DNA from: Nyssa sinensis
Taxonomy: Eukaryota > Streptophyta > Magnoliopsida > Cornales > Nyssaceae
Direction of reading: 5' to 3'
Assembly (NCBI GenBank): GCA_008638375.1
Contig: CM018031.1
Coordinates: forward strand, 60,194,688-60,258,687
DNA: 64,000 bases
The notes beneath the pieces were generated by a model. That model did not search any database, was not told the origin of the DNA, and was given only the letters and a program-made list of their open reading frames with translations. A program made the position numbers and the translations under genes. Shown here in pieces: positions 51,476 to 63,475 of this stretch (position 1 is its first letter; each line of letters opens with the position of its first letter).

Positions 51476-51865
51476 TCGAGAACGTGGTCTTTCGGTTATG
51501 TATTTTAATATTTTAAATTTTTTGTTGATACATAGATAAATATTAAATTAGATTTAGTAAAATTAATATTGACTAAATAAATTGGTCAAAACTAATCCAA
51601 ATAATATGTTTAATATATATGGGTAAAAATTTATAATAAAGTTAAATTTATGACTGCATAAAATATAATAATTAAAATTCATAATAAAATAATTAAAAAA
51701 AAAGATAACGAATAGTTCGTGAAAAACATACAAAACGTGTCATACTAAATGATGATGATGATGATAATGATAATAATAATAATAATATAACAGTGTGTAA
51801 ATATCTACTTAGATTTTATTTGTGTATTGAATTCACAAATTAATAATATATATATATATATATAT

Positions 51866-52846
51866 ATGCGAAGAAATAAAGAAGAGAAATGAATTTATAT
51901 ATATTTCAGTGTATATTTAAAATTGTACAATATGAGGTTTATTTATAGGTACAATATGAGAATACAATATGTGAGTGTAGACGATGTAGGACAAAGTAGA
52001 AATAAAGTCTATGAGTAATCTAGAATATTCTAACATCCCCCCTCAAACTCGAGATGACGAAGTCAACTGGAATTTGGAAACAAGATCACGGAGTCGACCA
52101 GGAGGACGAGACTTTCGTGAAAATATCAAGTAAGTTGATTTTCAAACGAGATAGATCGAAGGTCCAAGGTGCCCTGCTGAAGATGGTGCCGAATGAAGTG
52201 ACAATCAATTTCAATATGTTTTGGTGCGCTCATGAAAGACATCATTGTGAGCAATCTGGATGGCGCTCCGATTATCACAATAAAGAGGAAAACTAGTCAG
52301 CTGAGGAGCACCCATGTCTGTCAAAAGCTATCGTAACCACAAAAGTTCAGTTGTAGTATCAGTAAGGGCACGGTACTCAACCTCAGTATTGGAGTGAGCA
52401 ACAACAGTTTGCTTCTTACTATACCAAGAAATGAGAGAGATGCCGAGTAAGAAACAGTATCCCGTGGTGGAGCGACGATCGGTAGGATCACCAGCCCAAT
52501 CAGCATCAGAATAGGAGCGAAGCTCAAGAGATGAGCGAGAGGAAAAGTGAAGGCCATGAAACAGAGTTCCCTTGACATACTGTAAGATGCGAAGAACAAC
52601 AACATAGTGGGTAGAGCGAGGGGCACTCATAAACTGGCTAACTAGATGAACAACATAGGAAATATCTAGTCGAGTAACAGTGATATAGATGAGACTACCT
52701 GACTAGTTGTCGATACAGAGTAGCATCAGGAAGAGATTCACCATCAATAACAAGTAACCGAACATTAGGATCAAGCGGAGAAGTACATGTTTTGCTGTCA
52801 CTCAAGCCGGCCTTAGAAAGCAAGTTAGATGCATAATTGCCTAAGG
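51866..52846 (-). mobile_element. Ty1/copia retrotransposon, 3'-terminal fragment
   Basis: On the minus strand, from about 52846: the end of the reverse-transcriptase region (SKAGLSDSKTC, DGESLPDATLYRQLV), then RNase H at 52630-52328 with SAPRSTHY, YSDADWAGDP, STTGYCFLLG and SNTEVEYRAL. A TAG stop falls just after LLWLR (52325), then RSAIQIAHNDVFHERTKHIE-like sequence continues. A GGGGGGA purine tract precedes the 3' LTR, which starts TGTTAGAATATTC (52035) and runs to a TA microsatellite near 51866. The 5' four-fifths and the other LTR are missing; it is inactive. Confidence 0.9.
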
Positions 52847-53830
52847 CTGGGGGTAAACTTTAGAAAGTTCTTGAAGTTTGGTATGTAAACTATGTGTAAG
52901 TCTCATGTGGCACCATAGTTCTCTACAAGATTCTCAGGGTTATGTGGCTAAAGTATTAAGAAAAATGTATAAGTATGAAAGTAATTGATATAATACATTA
53001 TAATAAGATAAATTCAGAGTTAGCCCCCAAATTATTTCATTAGACTGATGCCCGAAAGGATGTGGGTTATGATTGGGCCACATCGGCCGAACTTGAACTA
53101 AGATTACTTAGTTTGGACAATTTTGTTTCCTTTTGGTGAAATAAATTGATCTAAGATTAAGATAAATAAGAGTTTAATTTAAATTTTTATTTTTCTTTCT
53201 GTTTATAAATAGACTAATAAAGAGAAAACGAATTCCATGAATTAGGAGACCTAATCCCCAAACCCATCTCTCATTAGCGAAAGCTACCTACCTCGTTTTG
53301 CTGAAGCTCTGCTAGTATAGCACGGTGCTCTTTTTTAGTGTTTTTCTCTAAATTCGCTGAACACTTCTGTAAATTATACTGATTTTTTTTAAAATTTCTG
53401 AGATTTCTAAAATTATACTGATTTCTTTTACTTTACAAAATAATATGTAAATACCTTTCTCCAATCAATTTTTTCTTCAAAATGACAAAACTATCATTTT
53501 TATATATTTTTTTTCAATTTTTTAAAGCTTGACCAAATCTTTTTCATTTTTCAAATAAATATTTGTAAAAATATTAAATTTATTTTCAAATAAAAAATTA
53601 AAAAATCTTTTAAAAAAGTTAGAATAAATTAGACAAAATATAAAAATAAATAAATAGAAAGAACAATTTTGTTATTTTTAAAAAAATGAGAGAATGAAAG
53701 TATTTATATATTATTTTATAAAATAAAAAAGATCAGTATAATTTTAAAAATCTTAAAAAATGTGAGTCTAATTTACCATATTACTTATAATTAGATTGTG
53801 TTGCATCTCATGTCAAACCAAACTGATGAT

Positions 53831-54018
53831 AGCAAACAAGCATTTTATATTGGGCTTTCGAATCTTTACGGGCTTTGTTGAAAAGCAACATAATCTACGT
53901 TTTGGAAGGAATATTTGTTGGCAAAGCAAACAAGCTTTTATTTTGGGCTTTTGAATCTTTACGGGCTTTGATGAAAAGCAACATAGTCCGGATTTTTGAA
54001 TGAATATTTGTTGGTAAA
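53831..54018 (+). repeat. Two-copy 94-bp tandem repeat with a third copy 3.3 kb away
   Basis: Units 53831-53924 and 53925-54018 both start AGCAAACAAGC and contain AATCTTTACGGGCTTTG and GAATATTTGTTGG. A more diverged copy starts at 50531. The three share the AAAAGCAACATA block. Confidence 0.85.
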
Positions 54019-54187
54019 TTGAGCTTGGGAATGTTTCAAGAAACACAATCCTCGTAAATCTGATTTCAAGAATTCCGTTAACACATGTGAGGATGGGTAG
54101 GGTGTCTTTTTCCTTATTCAGTTCACAAATTCTAATTGATTTTATTCAAAAACTTGCACAAAGAACCGACTCTCTCAAAAATAAAAA

Positions 54188-55137
54188 CCCCGTTTGGTTA
54201 TATTTTTAAAAATAAATTTTTAATTTTAAAATACAGAATATGCGTTTAGCAATCTAAATTCAAAAGAGATTATTCAAAAGCTATCTTTCAGATTTTTTCA
54301 AAATTGTTAGATTTTTTTTTCACCAAATTTTATTCTTTATCCATCTTTCTCGCTTTCTATTTACGGTAATTCTCCTAACCTTGTTCGGCTTTCTATACTA
54401 TAACCATCACGAACAACATCATTGACTACTAGACATCACAACCATGACTTATCAACTAACACTCACGATGACCACCACAGAAAACCAACTCCACCACTTC
54501 GTCAATTCCCTCGTGCATCAACTACTAGTTGCCGCCGCAATTAAACACATGGTCCACCACCAACAATGATCATCCTAGCGCAACAACCACTATGGGGTTA
54601 TGGTGGTTGTACCAATGATGATGGTGGTAGGTGGTATTGCAATGTTAGCTATCAGTGACCGTTAAGGGTCGATTGAGTCGATGGACGTCGATGAAACTTA
54701 GTGGTCATGATGGTGATTTATAATAAGTGTGAGTGGTGATGTGTTGTGATGGAAATGGATAAGTGCTTGATAGAGGAATCGTGGGTAATAGATTTGTGGG
54801 TGATGAATTTTCTTGATAAAGGAAATATGAGAAAATAGGTTTAACCATGGGTTAGGATTTAATGTAGCACATAGTTTCGTAAGCCTATTTAATTTTAACC
54901 ATAAAAATCTTGACTCTTGTTATCTTACTTATATAATGTAAGATTACAGTAATTAATGATATTAGTATTTTAAAAAAATAAATTTTTTTTTTCAGATTAT
55001 ACTCAAAACACTTTTTCATATTTTTTAAAATTGAAATTATCATATCCAAATACATTTCATAATTTTTTAATTAATTATAAAATTTTAAAATACATTTCAA
55101 AAATATTTTTTAAAAATTATATATCCAAACATAACCA
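54188..55137. mobile_element. Candidate long-TIR (Mutator-like) element
   Basis: The left end CCCCGTTTGGTTATATTTTT and the following AT-rich 70 bp resemble the inverse of the right end ...ATATCCAAACATAACC. The middle (54380-54720) is richer in CAC/GTG triplets than its surroundings. No transposase frame, and the flanking duplication is not convincing. Confidence 0.4.
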
Positions 55138-55728
55138 AATAATATTTTCAGGACAAAATTTTTCACGAGAACGGAAGGGGGGACTTGGGGCAATAAAACT
55201 ACTGGAATGGACCCCACCAATGAGCCAATAGCCCTGGACCCGAAGTAGATAAAGGTCATTGGCCTTATCCAGTCATTTAAAAAACATTATCCAAACGTAT
55301 TTTTTCCATCCACTACCCATTTATTACGCTGCGATCACAGAAATTTCGTACACCCACGCTCACAGCTATATGCCAGCTGTCCCAGTTTTAGTGTCACACA
55401 CTTCTATGTTTTCCCATCATACGCCACATCAAAAGTAGTGAAAAAGAAGATCAGAGAATATTGCCACGTCACCGTCACGAATATCCTGTATCGATATGAG
55501 AAGTTTTGTAGGCAGAAAAACAGCTAACCACAAATGAGTCCACAAGATTTGATGATCAAAATTCCTCTAACGATCGAACGGTTCTAGCTGGACGACCACG
55601 TTGCACGTGACATGCCACCACTGTGCGCCGTTACGCATACGATGTGAACTCAAAAACGACAGAGTTTTAATATTTTTCAAATGAAATCTTGACTTTTATT
55701 GGATAATTTATAATTACAATTATTATTA

Positions 55729-56628
55729 TCATGTACGAGTCGCCGCGGGAAGGAAAAACAAACGACCCTTAACGACGTCGAACCCAACCGACCGGCACTG
55801 GGCAGCGAACGTCGGATTCGCCGGCGGCGCACACGACAACGAGGTCGTCGGAATCACATTCAACGTCCGTCGATACGGCCCGAACCACTTATTCTGCATG
55901 AAACGGTTCTTCCTCCATGGAGGGAGGTGTAGACCTCTGCTCTTCAGAGACCGCTTCGCTGCGTTGCTCATGAACTTCACTATCTTCTTCAGATCTTCAC
56001 TTTTGCCTACGAAGAAACCAGGCAAAGCCTCTAACAGACTCTCGTATTGATTCGTCGGCCTTGCGATCTCGAACTGTTCCGCGAAGTCGAGGTCGATGAA
56101 ATATCGGTGTTGCGTCGATGCAGAGTCTGATCGTACAACGTCGATGAACTCGTAGTTACCGGCGGTGAGTCCGCCGGAGCTCTCCCAATTCGTCTTGCAA
56201 ATCGCGGCATCGTAACCGCAATCTCGCAGAAAAGCCATTACGTTTCGCCGGAAAACTGGTTTGTTCGTTTTCACGAATGAAAAAACAACCATGGCGTTGG
56301 AAACATGTGCTGCAACTACATTCTTGAACGAATCTACATAATCAGTAAGCATTAGATATTTCAGATCCTCAATCAAGTCCGTCTCAGACATTGACGTATC
56401 GCGCTCGTAACCTGATTCCTTTTCTAGCGACTGAGCTCCGGCGCCATCGTCTTCGAGAAAGCCGTAGACGAGTTCTGAGAGACATGGTGATTCGTCGTCG
56501 TTTTCGCCGCCGTGTTCGCTTCCGCTGCTGACGTACACCGGTTCACATCGGTCTCGACCGACGATTCTAGACTTGACCTTGTCGTCGAGGGGGTCCGTAA
56601 CTCGCTTTATCCTCGCAGAAGAAGCCAT
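55729..56628 (-). CDS. DUF506 family protein (PD-(D/E)XK nuclease-like fold, function unknown)
   Basis: Single-exon gene of 299 residues, the usual size of plant DUF506 proteins. The family core runs from about residue 85 to 265: FLRDCGYDAAICKTNWESS, GNYEFIDVV, RYFIDLDFAEQFEIARPT, LPGFFVGKSEDLKKIV, then HLPPWRKNRFMQNKWFGPYRRT. The first 80 residues are acidic and serine-rich, with no clear domain. The family is plant-specific and predicted to have a PD-(D/E)XK fold; no activity can be assigned from this sequence. Two perfect G-boxes lie 370-420 bp upstream. As I recall, its Arabidopsis equivalent next to PUB9 and CHIP is At3g07350, which supports conserved gene order. Codon use is GC-richer than its surroundings, as expected for a real exon in AT-rich DNA. 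Confidence 0.95.
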   Translation of the reverse strand: MASSARIKRVTDPLDDKVKSRIVGRDRCEPVYVSSGSEHGGENDDESPCLSELVYGFLEDDGAGAQSLEKESGYERDTSMSETDLIEDLKYLMLTDYVDSFKNVVAAHVSNAMVVFSFVKTNKPVFRRNVMAFLRDCGYDAAICKTNWESSGGLTAGNYEFIDVVRSDSASTQHRYFIDLDFAEQFEIARPTNQYESLLEALPGFFVGKSEDLKKIVKFMSNAAKRSLKSRGLHLPPWRKNRFMQNKWFGPYRRTLNVIPTTSLSCAPPANPTFAAQCRSVGFDVVKGRLFFLPAATRT

Positions 56629-56998
56629 TTTCGGGTAAAAGTGCTTTTCCCAAACAGCTTTTGTTGATTTCTTGAGTGGTTCCAGTATCAGCAGCTAATT
56701 GAGCTTTAGATTGATGAAGACGGAACGAAATATAGAAACTTATAAAAAGTAGTGACTGTTTTGAAAAAGTATAATTCCAGAGGAATTTACTTGGAATATT
56801 CGTCAAAACAGTTTTTATACTTTATAAAACGAAATGAAATGTCCACAATACTTTGAAATAAAAATGGACGAAGACTTGGATGGGGAGGATATGCGGAGGG
56901 TATCCCAGTTATGAGTCTAGGTGTTGCGGCATATCCGACGGTAACTAGCTTTATTCCCGTCGTACTTTGTGTGTGATGTGGACAATTGTTATTAGGCC

Positions 56999-57046
56999 CA
57001 CGTGTTAAACTTGGTCGTGAAGGGTGAGACACGAGATTGGCACGTG
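56999..57046. promoter_or_regulatory. Two G-boxes (CACGTG) upstream of the DUF506 gene
   Basis: CACGTG at 56999-57004, overlapping a GGCCCA site II-like motif, and again at 57041-57046. They lie 371-418 bp upstream of the DUF506 ATG. G-boxes bind bHLH and bZIP factors; binding here is inferred only. Confidence 0.4.
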
Positions 57047-57720
57047 GTCTGCCTTGTCATCTGTTTGGTGGGTTAGGACTTTGGGTTCGGGAGTGGTTGA
57101 TTGGGAAAAAAGTTCAGTAATTAGGTTGTATGAAAAAATTAGGTGATAATGTAAATTAATTTTAAATATGTAATATGAATAATGTTATAATAATAATATT
57201 TTAAATGTTTTTATGTGACTTTTAATATTATATTAATTTCTTTGTACGAAAATGATGTTAATAAAGTATGAACAATATTGTTATTATAATAAAGAAAAAA
57301 TTAGTATAATTTTAAAAAATATATAAATAATTTTTATAATTATTAAATAATTTAAAAAAATCAGTATAATTATTCTAATATGATTTTGATTTGATTGACA
57401 AATATGAGAAGAAATTTTTTCAGAAGTATGGCGAGGCAGTGCAGCCATTATTTTGACATACTTAGAAACGTGCATATAATAAGATGCCTTGATGCAATGC
57501 AGAACATTAAATTGTTAGGTCATCATGTATGGGATTTTGGATTAGTATGGAAAAAGTCTTCCAACTACTGAAGAAAGAATCAACAATAAACTTTATCTGT
57601 TATCAGAATGTTGTCATTATTTCATAAACATTTTGATGATAGTAATATTCAATATTGACGCTGTTGCTATATTTATAACATTATATACTTAGGTGTGGTT
57701 GCATTTGGAACACTCACTTA

Positions 57721-58376
57721 GAGTAACTCTAACGGGAGGGTGTCAAATATATAACCGTTGAAATGATATTTCAAATTCAAAAATTTTCACTCCTAACAGA
57801 AGTGACATCTGCGATTGCAAAATGGCACCCAACAGTTTGAGGTACCATTTTTACAAACTTTAGAGAGAGAAAAGGGAGATGTGTCATTTGATGGTTGGGA
57901 TCATTTCTATTTTTACTATTACAACGGCTACAATTTTAACGGCTCTATTTCAACAAAAAAATTTTATAAATACCCGAAAAAAAACTTACCAAAGCCAAGA
58001 AAATACAATAGGTTTGTTATTAAATTATTTTTTGTAATTTAAATTGATTTTTTTAATTTTTAATTTATGATTTTTTTTTTAATTTAGGATGAATTTTTTT
58101 ATTTAACTAATTTTTATAATTTAGTTAATTATTCAAATTTAAATTAATTTTTGTAATTTAATTTAAATCAAACCGTTATGAAAACTATACTTGTTAAAAT
58201 AGAACAATTAAGTTTAATTATATTTTTTAATAAAAAATATTAAAATATTAAGATGGCACTCCATTTTGACACTTGCCATTAGAAGAGATTTATAATTTTG
58301 AGGTACCATAATACTATTTAAGATTGTAAATAAGTTTTTTGACACCTTAAAATGACAACTACCTTTGGAGTTGCTC
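57721..58376. mobile_element. PIF/Harbinger (Tourist-like) non-autonomous element
   Basis: The left end GAGTAACTCTAACGGGAGG and the inverse of the right end GAGCAACTCCAAAGGTAG form terminal inverted repeats; GGTGTCAAA follows in both. A TTA target duplication is present at 57718-57720 and 58377-58379. 656 bp, no coding frame. Confidence 0.65.
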
Positions 58377-58653
58377 TTATTAGGAATGTGTTCTTACATT
58401 TTAAGAACCAAAACTACTATTATGGGCTTGGATGACTCAGAAAATATCAAATTTATCTAGCAATTAGGATTATAAAATGAACTAAGCATTTTGAACTCGG
58501 TGAAAACTCATTTAAAATCGACTAGAACTAACATATTTTGAGATTCAGTAAAATCGACTAAAACTTTAATATATTTTTAAGATTCGGTTAATTTATTAAA
58601 CTTGACTTCAGAGATTCGGTTAATTTATTGAATTTGGCTTCAGTTTAGTTCAA

Positions 58654-58894
58654 ATAGGACTGTGAAAATCTAAACTCGACTCAATTACAAACTCATTTGA
58701 GATTAGTTCATGAGATAAATAAGTTAAACTATGATATAATAATATTATTCGAGTTGGTAAATGAATAAGTAATTTAATATTATATAAAAAAAAAATCAAA
58801 CTATTCGAACTCATCTTAAGAATGGCTAGATAAGAACACGTTTGAGATTAACTCAAAAAAATTAATAAACCAGCTCGACTCATTTCCAACCCTA
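58654..58894. mobile_element. hAT-like MITE upstream of DUF506
   Basis: TAGGACTGTGAAAATCTAAA at the left and the inverse of the right end, TAGGGTTGGAAATGAGTCG, are typical hAT MITE termini. The inside has ACTCGACTC and AGCTCGACTC. No matching 8-bp flank was found. Confidence 0.4.
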
Positions 58895-60224
58895 AATAGT
58901 GATACGGAGGTTACAAATACGCTCACTACTTGGCAGAACATGGATACATCAGATCAGCAAAGAAAACAAGCCGAAATTTGGCCTCCTCCTCCTCTGCCCC
59001 ATCCAATCGATTGTATAAACCTGAGAAAGACCTGGCTAGGATGAAATAACAACTTGGTTTCCAAAATAATCTTCCTGGAAACCCATCTCCTGCTTTTTCA
59101 AAGTTTAAATCAAGAAGTAAGAGGAAATTATGATGGTTTACTAGAATTAATAAATGCCCCGTAAGAGTTTAAATCATCACATGGAATTAATAGATGCCCC
59201 ATTAAACTGCCATTTGTAAGGTTTGAAACCAAGCTTGAATCTAGTTTATTGCCATCTCTGTCTACATAGATTTAATTTAGAAACACCTAGCTGTATCCAT
59301 GCAATAAAAAATTCCATAGCAAGATGGTCAAAATCAAGACTTGCTGCTGTATTTCAACTTATTCAGCACCCAGTAAGTCCCTTGGTAAATCATGAGTCCA
59401 CCCTACATGGCAAATCTTGGAACACAATACATGCAACTATAAGAATAACCATAGCCATATAACAAACATTCCATAACCACTATGTCCTTCACTTGGGGGT
59501 TCAAATCCCCTTCTCTTTTTTCTGAAAATTCCAAAGAATAAATTTACTTTTTTACATTTTTTTTTTTTGTGTCTGAGCAAAAAAATAGAGGAAAGGAGAC
59601 AATTGACCAGACAACTGAGCAGAACAGCATATAAGTTGTAGTGCCTAGTCATGTCCACGTTTTTCACATCTAACACAAGTAGATAATTTAGTTGAAGAGC
59701 TAGAAAATAAGAGCAATCTTTAGTTTAAATGGTCCAATTCTCCATTTCAATTCAGACCAATGATAGCTGCAGGGGCAATCCAGTCAATTCATTTCCAACG
59801 TTCACTGCAAGTGGAATTCTAATAATGGTACCCACACGATGGCAAAATGAATTCCATCAATTTAATTACACAGTTGGGTCCATTTCAGGGGGACAAGGAG
59901 GGAGCTATGGGGAGAAACTAAAAGTAGGAATGGTAAGAAGAATAAAATTAGGCAGGCTTTTGCAACTGAAAGATTCACCAAGAGGAGATGTGTAAAATTG
60001 TAAATCCGTAACCCATATGAACCAGATTTTGTTAGTATTAGTGCAAATCAAAATTTTCACCGGGTCACTCAAAGCATATCTGATGATAACAAAGAAAATT
60101 TTATCCCAAATCTAGCCTGAAAAGAACTAAGAATCCAATTCACTAAAGGAAAATATATTAAGAGGCTAAAAAAAAGAAAACAAAATCCCAAAAACAGAAG
60201 GGGTGAAAAAGTGACTTCTAAAAG

Positions 60225-63200
60225 TCATTCTTTGACAGCTTTACCCAGGTCAGGAAACTGGCCAGAATCCTCAATTACAGGAACAGGTGCTTTCTGCCTC
60301 GAAATCTCTTCAATGTATCTGCCTCTTTCCCCCGGACCACTTTCTTCAATGTATCCAATTCTATCCCCCTTACCACTTTCTTCAATGTGTCCGCTTCTGT
60401 CCCCACGACCACGACCTCGACCTAGGCCTCGTCTACTGCCTCTTATACGAATCTCGCCAAGGAGAAGCTGATGGCTCTTAACCTAAGAAGCAACAAGTAT
60501 TATATTAAGGCTAGAAACTGAGAAACCCTCTAAACAAAAGAAAAGGAAAAAAAATAAAGCATTATTAGTATGCAGTATATCAACTTCCTGCCCAATCTCC
60601 TCATAATACTAGCAGCAGTTGGCCGCCCAGGCATGCAAAGCATTACATTTCACAAATTGTAAATAGATCAATAGAATGTCATATCAACATACTTTCTGTT
60701 TTCCCATTTTTAAAATTTGAAAGCATTTTGGAATATCATCGTGATTAGGAAATGAAAAGGTTCCAAATACCTTAACAAGAAAAAGGCACCTATAACAAGA
60801 CACATACACACACAGAGAAATTCCCTTTTGACTCATTCCTGAAAGATGAATCTTCCAAATTTCACATGTCAAACAAATAAAATTATAATAGCTGTAAGAT
60901 AGCTTAGGTCAATATAAATTAGTAAAATGTTGTATGCACATGTAGCAAAAATAAAGAAGGGGGCTTTCAAATTTGACTTGCAGTTTGTGTGGGGGGGCTT
61001 TCTAATTTGACTTGCAGTTTGTGTGTACCTAGTAACCTAACAGAAGTAAGTCTTTCAAATTGCTCGTATCAAATAAAATACAAATGGTTTATGTGTTATG
61101 TACGTGATCATCAGATGAAACAAATCCATCGATAGAAACATGCATCATATAACAAATATCCTTTAATACAATGCTCATCAGAAATACTTGGGGGAAAAAA
61201 AGGGAATGCATAGCATGCTGAAGTATTTGAAAAATGAGCCAAGTAAGATAGCATGTTGTGTGACCATTTACCTTACTAACTTTTTCATCTTTGTCAAGGC
61301 TATCATTCCTTTTTAGCTTGTCCTTCTCGGATTTCTAATATGACAACAGAAAGATGATATGAATCACATGTAATAAGTGACCAAACAAAGAAGCCAGTAG
61401 GAGAAAAACATAAACAAAACAAAGCCGATTCACCCACCAGCATGACAAAATGGCTGTCTTCTTTCTTTTTCTCAACAAGCTGCATCAACTCAAAATCCTT
61501 ATCAAGTATTACCTTTCTCTCCTCTGTCTTTAAGGCTTCCAAAGCCTTCCTTTTCTCAATAAATAGCTTTTCATATTCTTCAAGAGTAATTTTCTGGAAG
61601 ACAAGATATCACCAAAAAAAATTTGTTAACATTACTGTTCACAATTACAAGATGCTTCCAAAATTTACCATGACCAAAACCATTACATTATATTCTTCCT
61701 CCTCTTGAGCCGTATTTTTCATGTTATACTGAGCAGTAGCTTCATCAACTTCCCCCCATTTATGCTCTACAGCTTTTGATACTTCAGTATTAGCAAGAAC
61801 GTTCCTGGCCACAAAAAGTAATAAGCTTTGAAAAGCAAGTATAAACACATTGGAAAAGAAAGACAGATATGAAAACATGACATTCCCAAAGAAAAAAAAA
61901 GTATATATTCAAGAAATAATTCATAAATGTTATAGCATGTTAGTAGGCGCATCAGCATTGATAAACTGTAAACATTTCAAGCAAGACACGTAATAAATAA
62001 GATAATAATTTTAGACCTTACCTGAACAATAAATAATTGAAGCCCTATTCAGTTGTTGACCCCTTGAATTAGATAATTTCTCACTTTTACAAAGCATTTT
62101 AAGGTAGAAATTCATCAATTTGCATAGATCTATTAGAAGAAATCATTGCCATATAAAAAATGATGTTTAAATCATAAATTTGGTCATTTCAAAGAAAATT
62201 TAAAAACGAGCAGGTAGGAAGACATATGATAAGGTTTCTTATGTTTGTGAATGGCTCCATTCAAGATGATGGACTTTTACATTAAAATATTCACTAGGGG
62301 ATTTTTTCCCTTTTCCAGATAATCCAAACCAAAGTAATATGGATGAGAATCCCACTGTCGGAGTATACAGTTCTGATAACGTTGTAACTTAATACATTGG
62401 TAATGTTCATCCACTGAACTTTCACTCAATGCCAAAAGGAGGACTCCATTAACAATTAGTGCAGGAGTTATCTCATACCAAAATTCAAGCAGCAAAACAT
62501 GAGATTTGATGAGTAAAATAGCACATGCAAAATCTCTATAAGAAATAACAGACAATAGTAAAGTTTCGAAAAAAAAAACAAAAACTTACTTTTCAGCACC
62601 ACCACTGTTGCCTTCACCATTGATTGCCCACCCCCTATTACCACCATGTGCCTTCTTGGTCTCAGAATTATAATTCAACTCCCTCCTTCCATAATCCCTT
62701 CCATCACGCTCACTAAACAAGCGACCCTCTCTATTTCTGAATCCCAAATTACCTCCACCATTCCCTTTTCTTTCACCCCCATAACTCCAGTTCCCATTTC
62801 TAAGTTGCTTTTCATCTCTAAAGGAAAGACTCTCGGTGACCTTTTCCCCACCCCCACCAGAGACCCCTTCCTGCCCCTGGTTTTCAGGGTATTGATTGCC
62901 CCCAGCAACTTGACTCTCATTTCTAAATCCATGATCCTTATTTAATCCCCTTCCTCGGCCGCGACCTCTTCCTCCACCCCGCCCAAGCCGCTGTCCCTGC
63001 CAATTACCATCAAAAGCAGTAGAATCACCTCCATTATTTCGCCGATAACCATCATTAGATCCATAATTCTGTTGATAACCATAGCGACCTCTTCCTCTAC
63101 CACCCCCATCGCCACGCCCCTGTCCCTGCCAATTACCATCAAAAGAACTAGAATCACCTCGATTATTTTGCTGATAACCATCATTAGAACCATAATTCTG

Positions 63201-63472
63201 TTGATAACCATCAGCCCCTCCATTAAACCTCCGATAACCATCGACCCCTCCATTATTCCTCCTATACCCATCAACCCCTCCATTGCTCCTTTGATACCCA
63301 TCAGCCCCTCCGTTGCTCCTCTGATATGCATCAGCCCCTCCGTTGTTCTTCTGATAACCATTAGCCCCTCCATTGTTCCATCGGTACCTATCTGGCTGTC
63401 CATTTTCAAACTGTTCCACATCATTCCCACTGGACCTTCCTGAACCCCGGCCCCCCCTTCTCTCAGATCTCA
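60225..63472 (-). CDS. RGG-repeat RNA-binding protein, HABP4/PAI-RBP1 (SERBP1/Stm1-like) family, 5' end outside window
   Basis: Visible exons: 62590-63472, about 61669-61804, 61438-61593, 61272-61334 and 60225-60482 (stop at 60225-60227). All borders are in phase. The donor of the second visible exon could instead be at 61687. The first exon, with the start ATG, must lie beyond 63476. The large exon is a Gly/Asn/Tyr/Arg-rich region with RGG/GRG runs and 10-residue NNGGADGYQ-type repeats. The HABP4 core follows: VSKAVEHKWGEVDEATAQ, then ITLEEYEKLFIEKRKALEAL and a Lys-rich DKDFELMQLVEKKK. The end is a second GRGRGR stretch and QFPDLG, like the QFPSLG end of Arabidopsis RGGA-type proteins. The family binds mRNA and idle ribosomes; arginine methylation of RGG is likely by family knowledge. 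The GTG at 63473 is not a start: it straddles a splice acceptor. Confidence 0.9.
63123..63400 (-). repeat. 30-bp coding minisatellite in the RGG-protein gene
   Basis: About seven head-to-tail 30-bp units between about 63185 and 63395, each coding a ten-residue variant of NNGGADGYQR. A second layer is a 129-bp (43-codon) duplication starting at 62994 and 63123, coding NYGSNDGY ... FDGNWQGQ twice. All units keep the reading frame. Confidence 0.85.
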
Positions 63473-63475
63473 CTG

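Larger units (their letters stand above)
41425..55728. other. 14-kb gene desert between PUB9 and DUF506
   Basis: AT-rich, with the copia fragment, a dispersed 0.5-kb repeat pair, local tandem repeats and a long-TIR candidate. A GC-richer patch at 48330-48690, with an ACGTG core, looks promoter-like but has no gene after it. No intact gene recognised. Confidence 0.65.
56629..60224. other. DUF506 upstream region and spacer to the RGG-protein gene
   Basis: Contains the DUF506 promoter with G-boxes, the Harbinger-like element, a hAT-like MITE and, near 60000-60224, the likely 3' UTR of the RGG gene. Nothing coding recognised. Confidence 0.6.

Noticed and set aside
52054..52296. Plus-strand 80-residue frame
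   Set aside because: It is the reverse side of the copia RNase H end and LTR boundary.
62646..63443. Several frames antisense to or in other phases of the RGG exon
   Set aside because: They are by-products of the 30-bp repeat, which is open in several frames. The minus-strand frame carrying RGG and the HABP4 continuation is the real one.
63471..63473. GTG as a start codon of the RGG protein
   Set aside because: It overlaps a clear splice acceptor and the family N terminus is missing, so the coding region continues upstream beyond the window.
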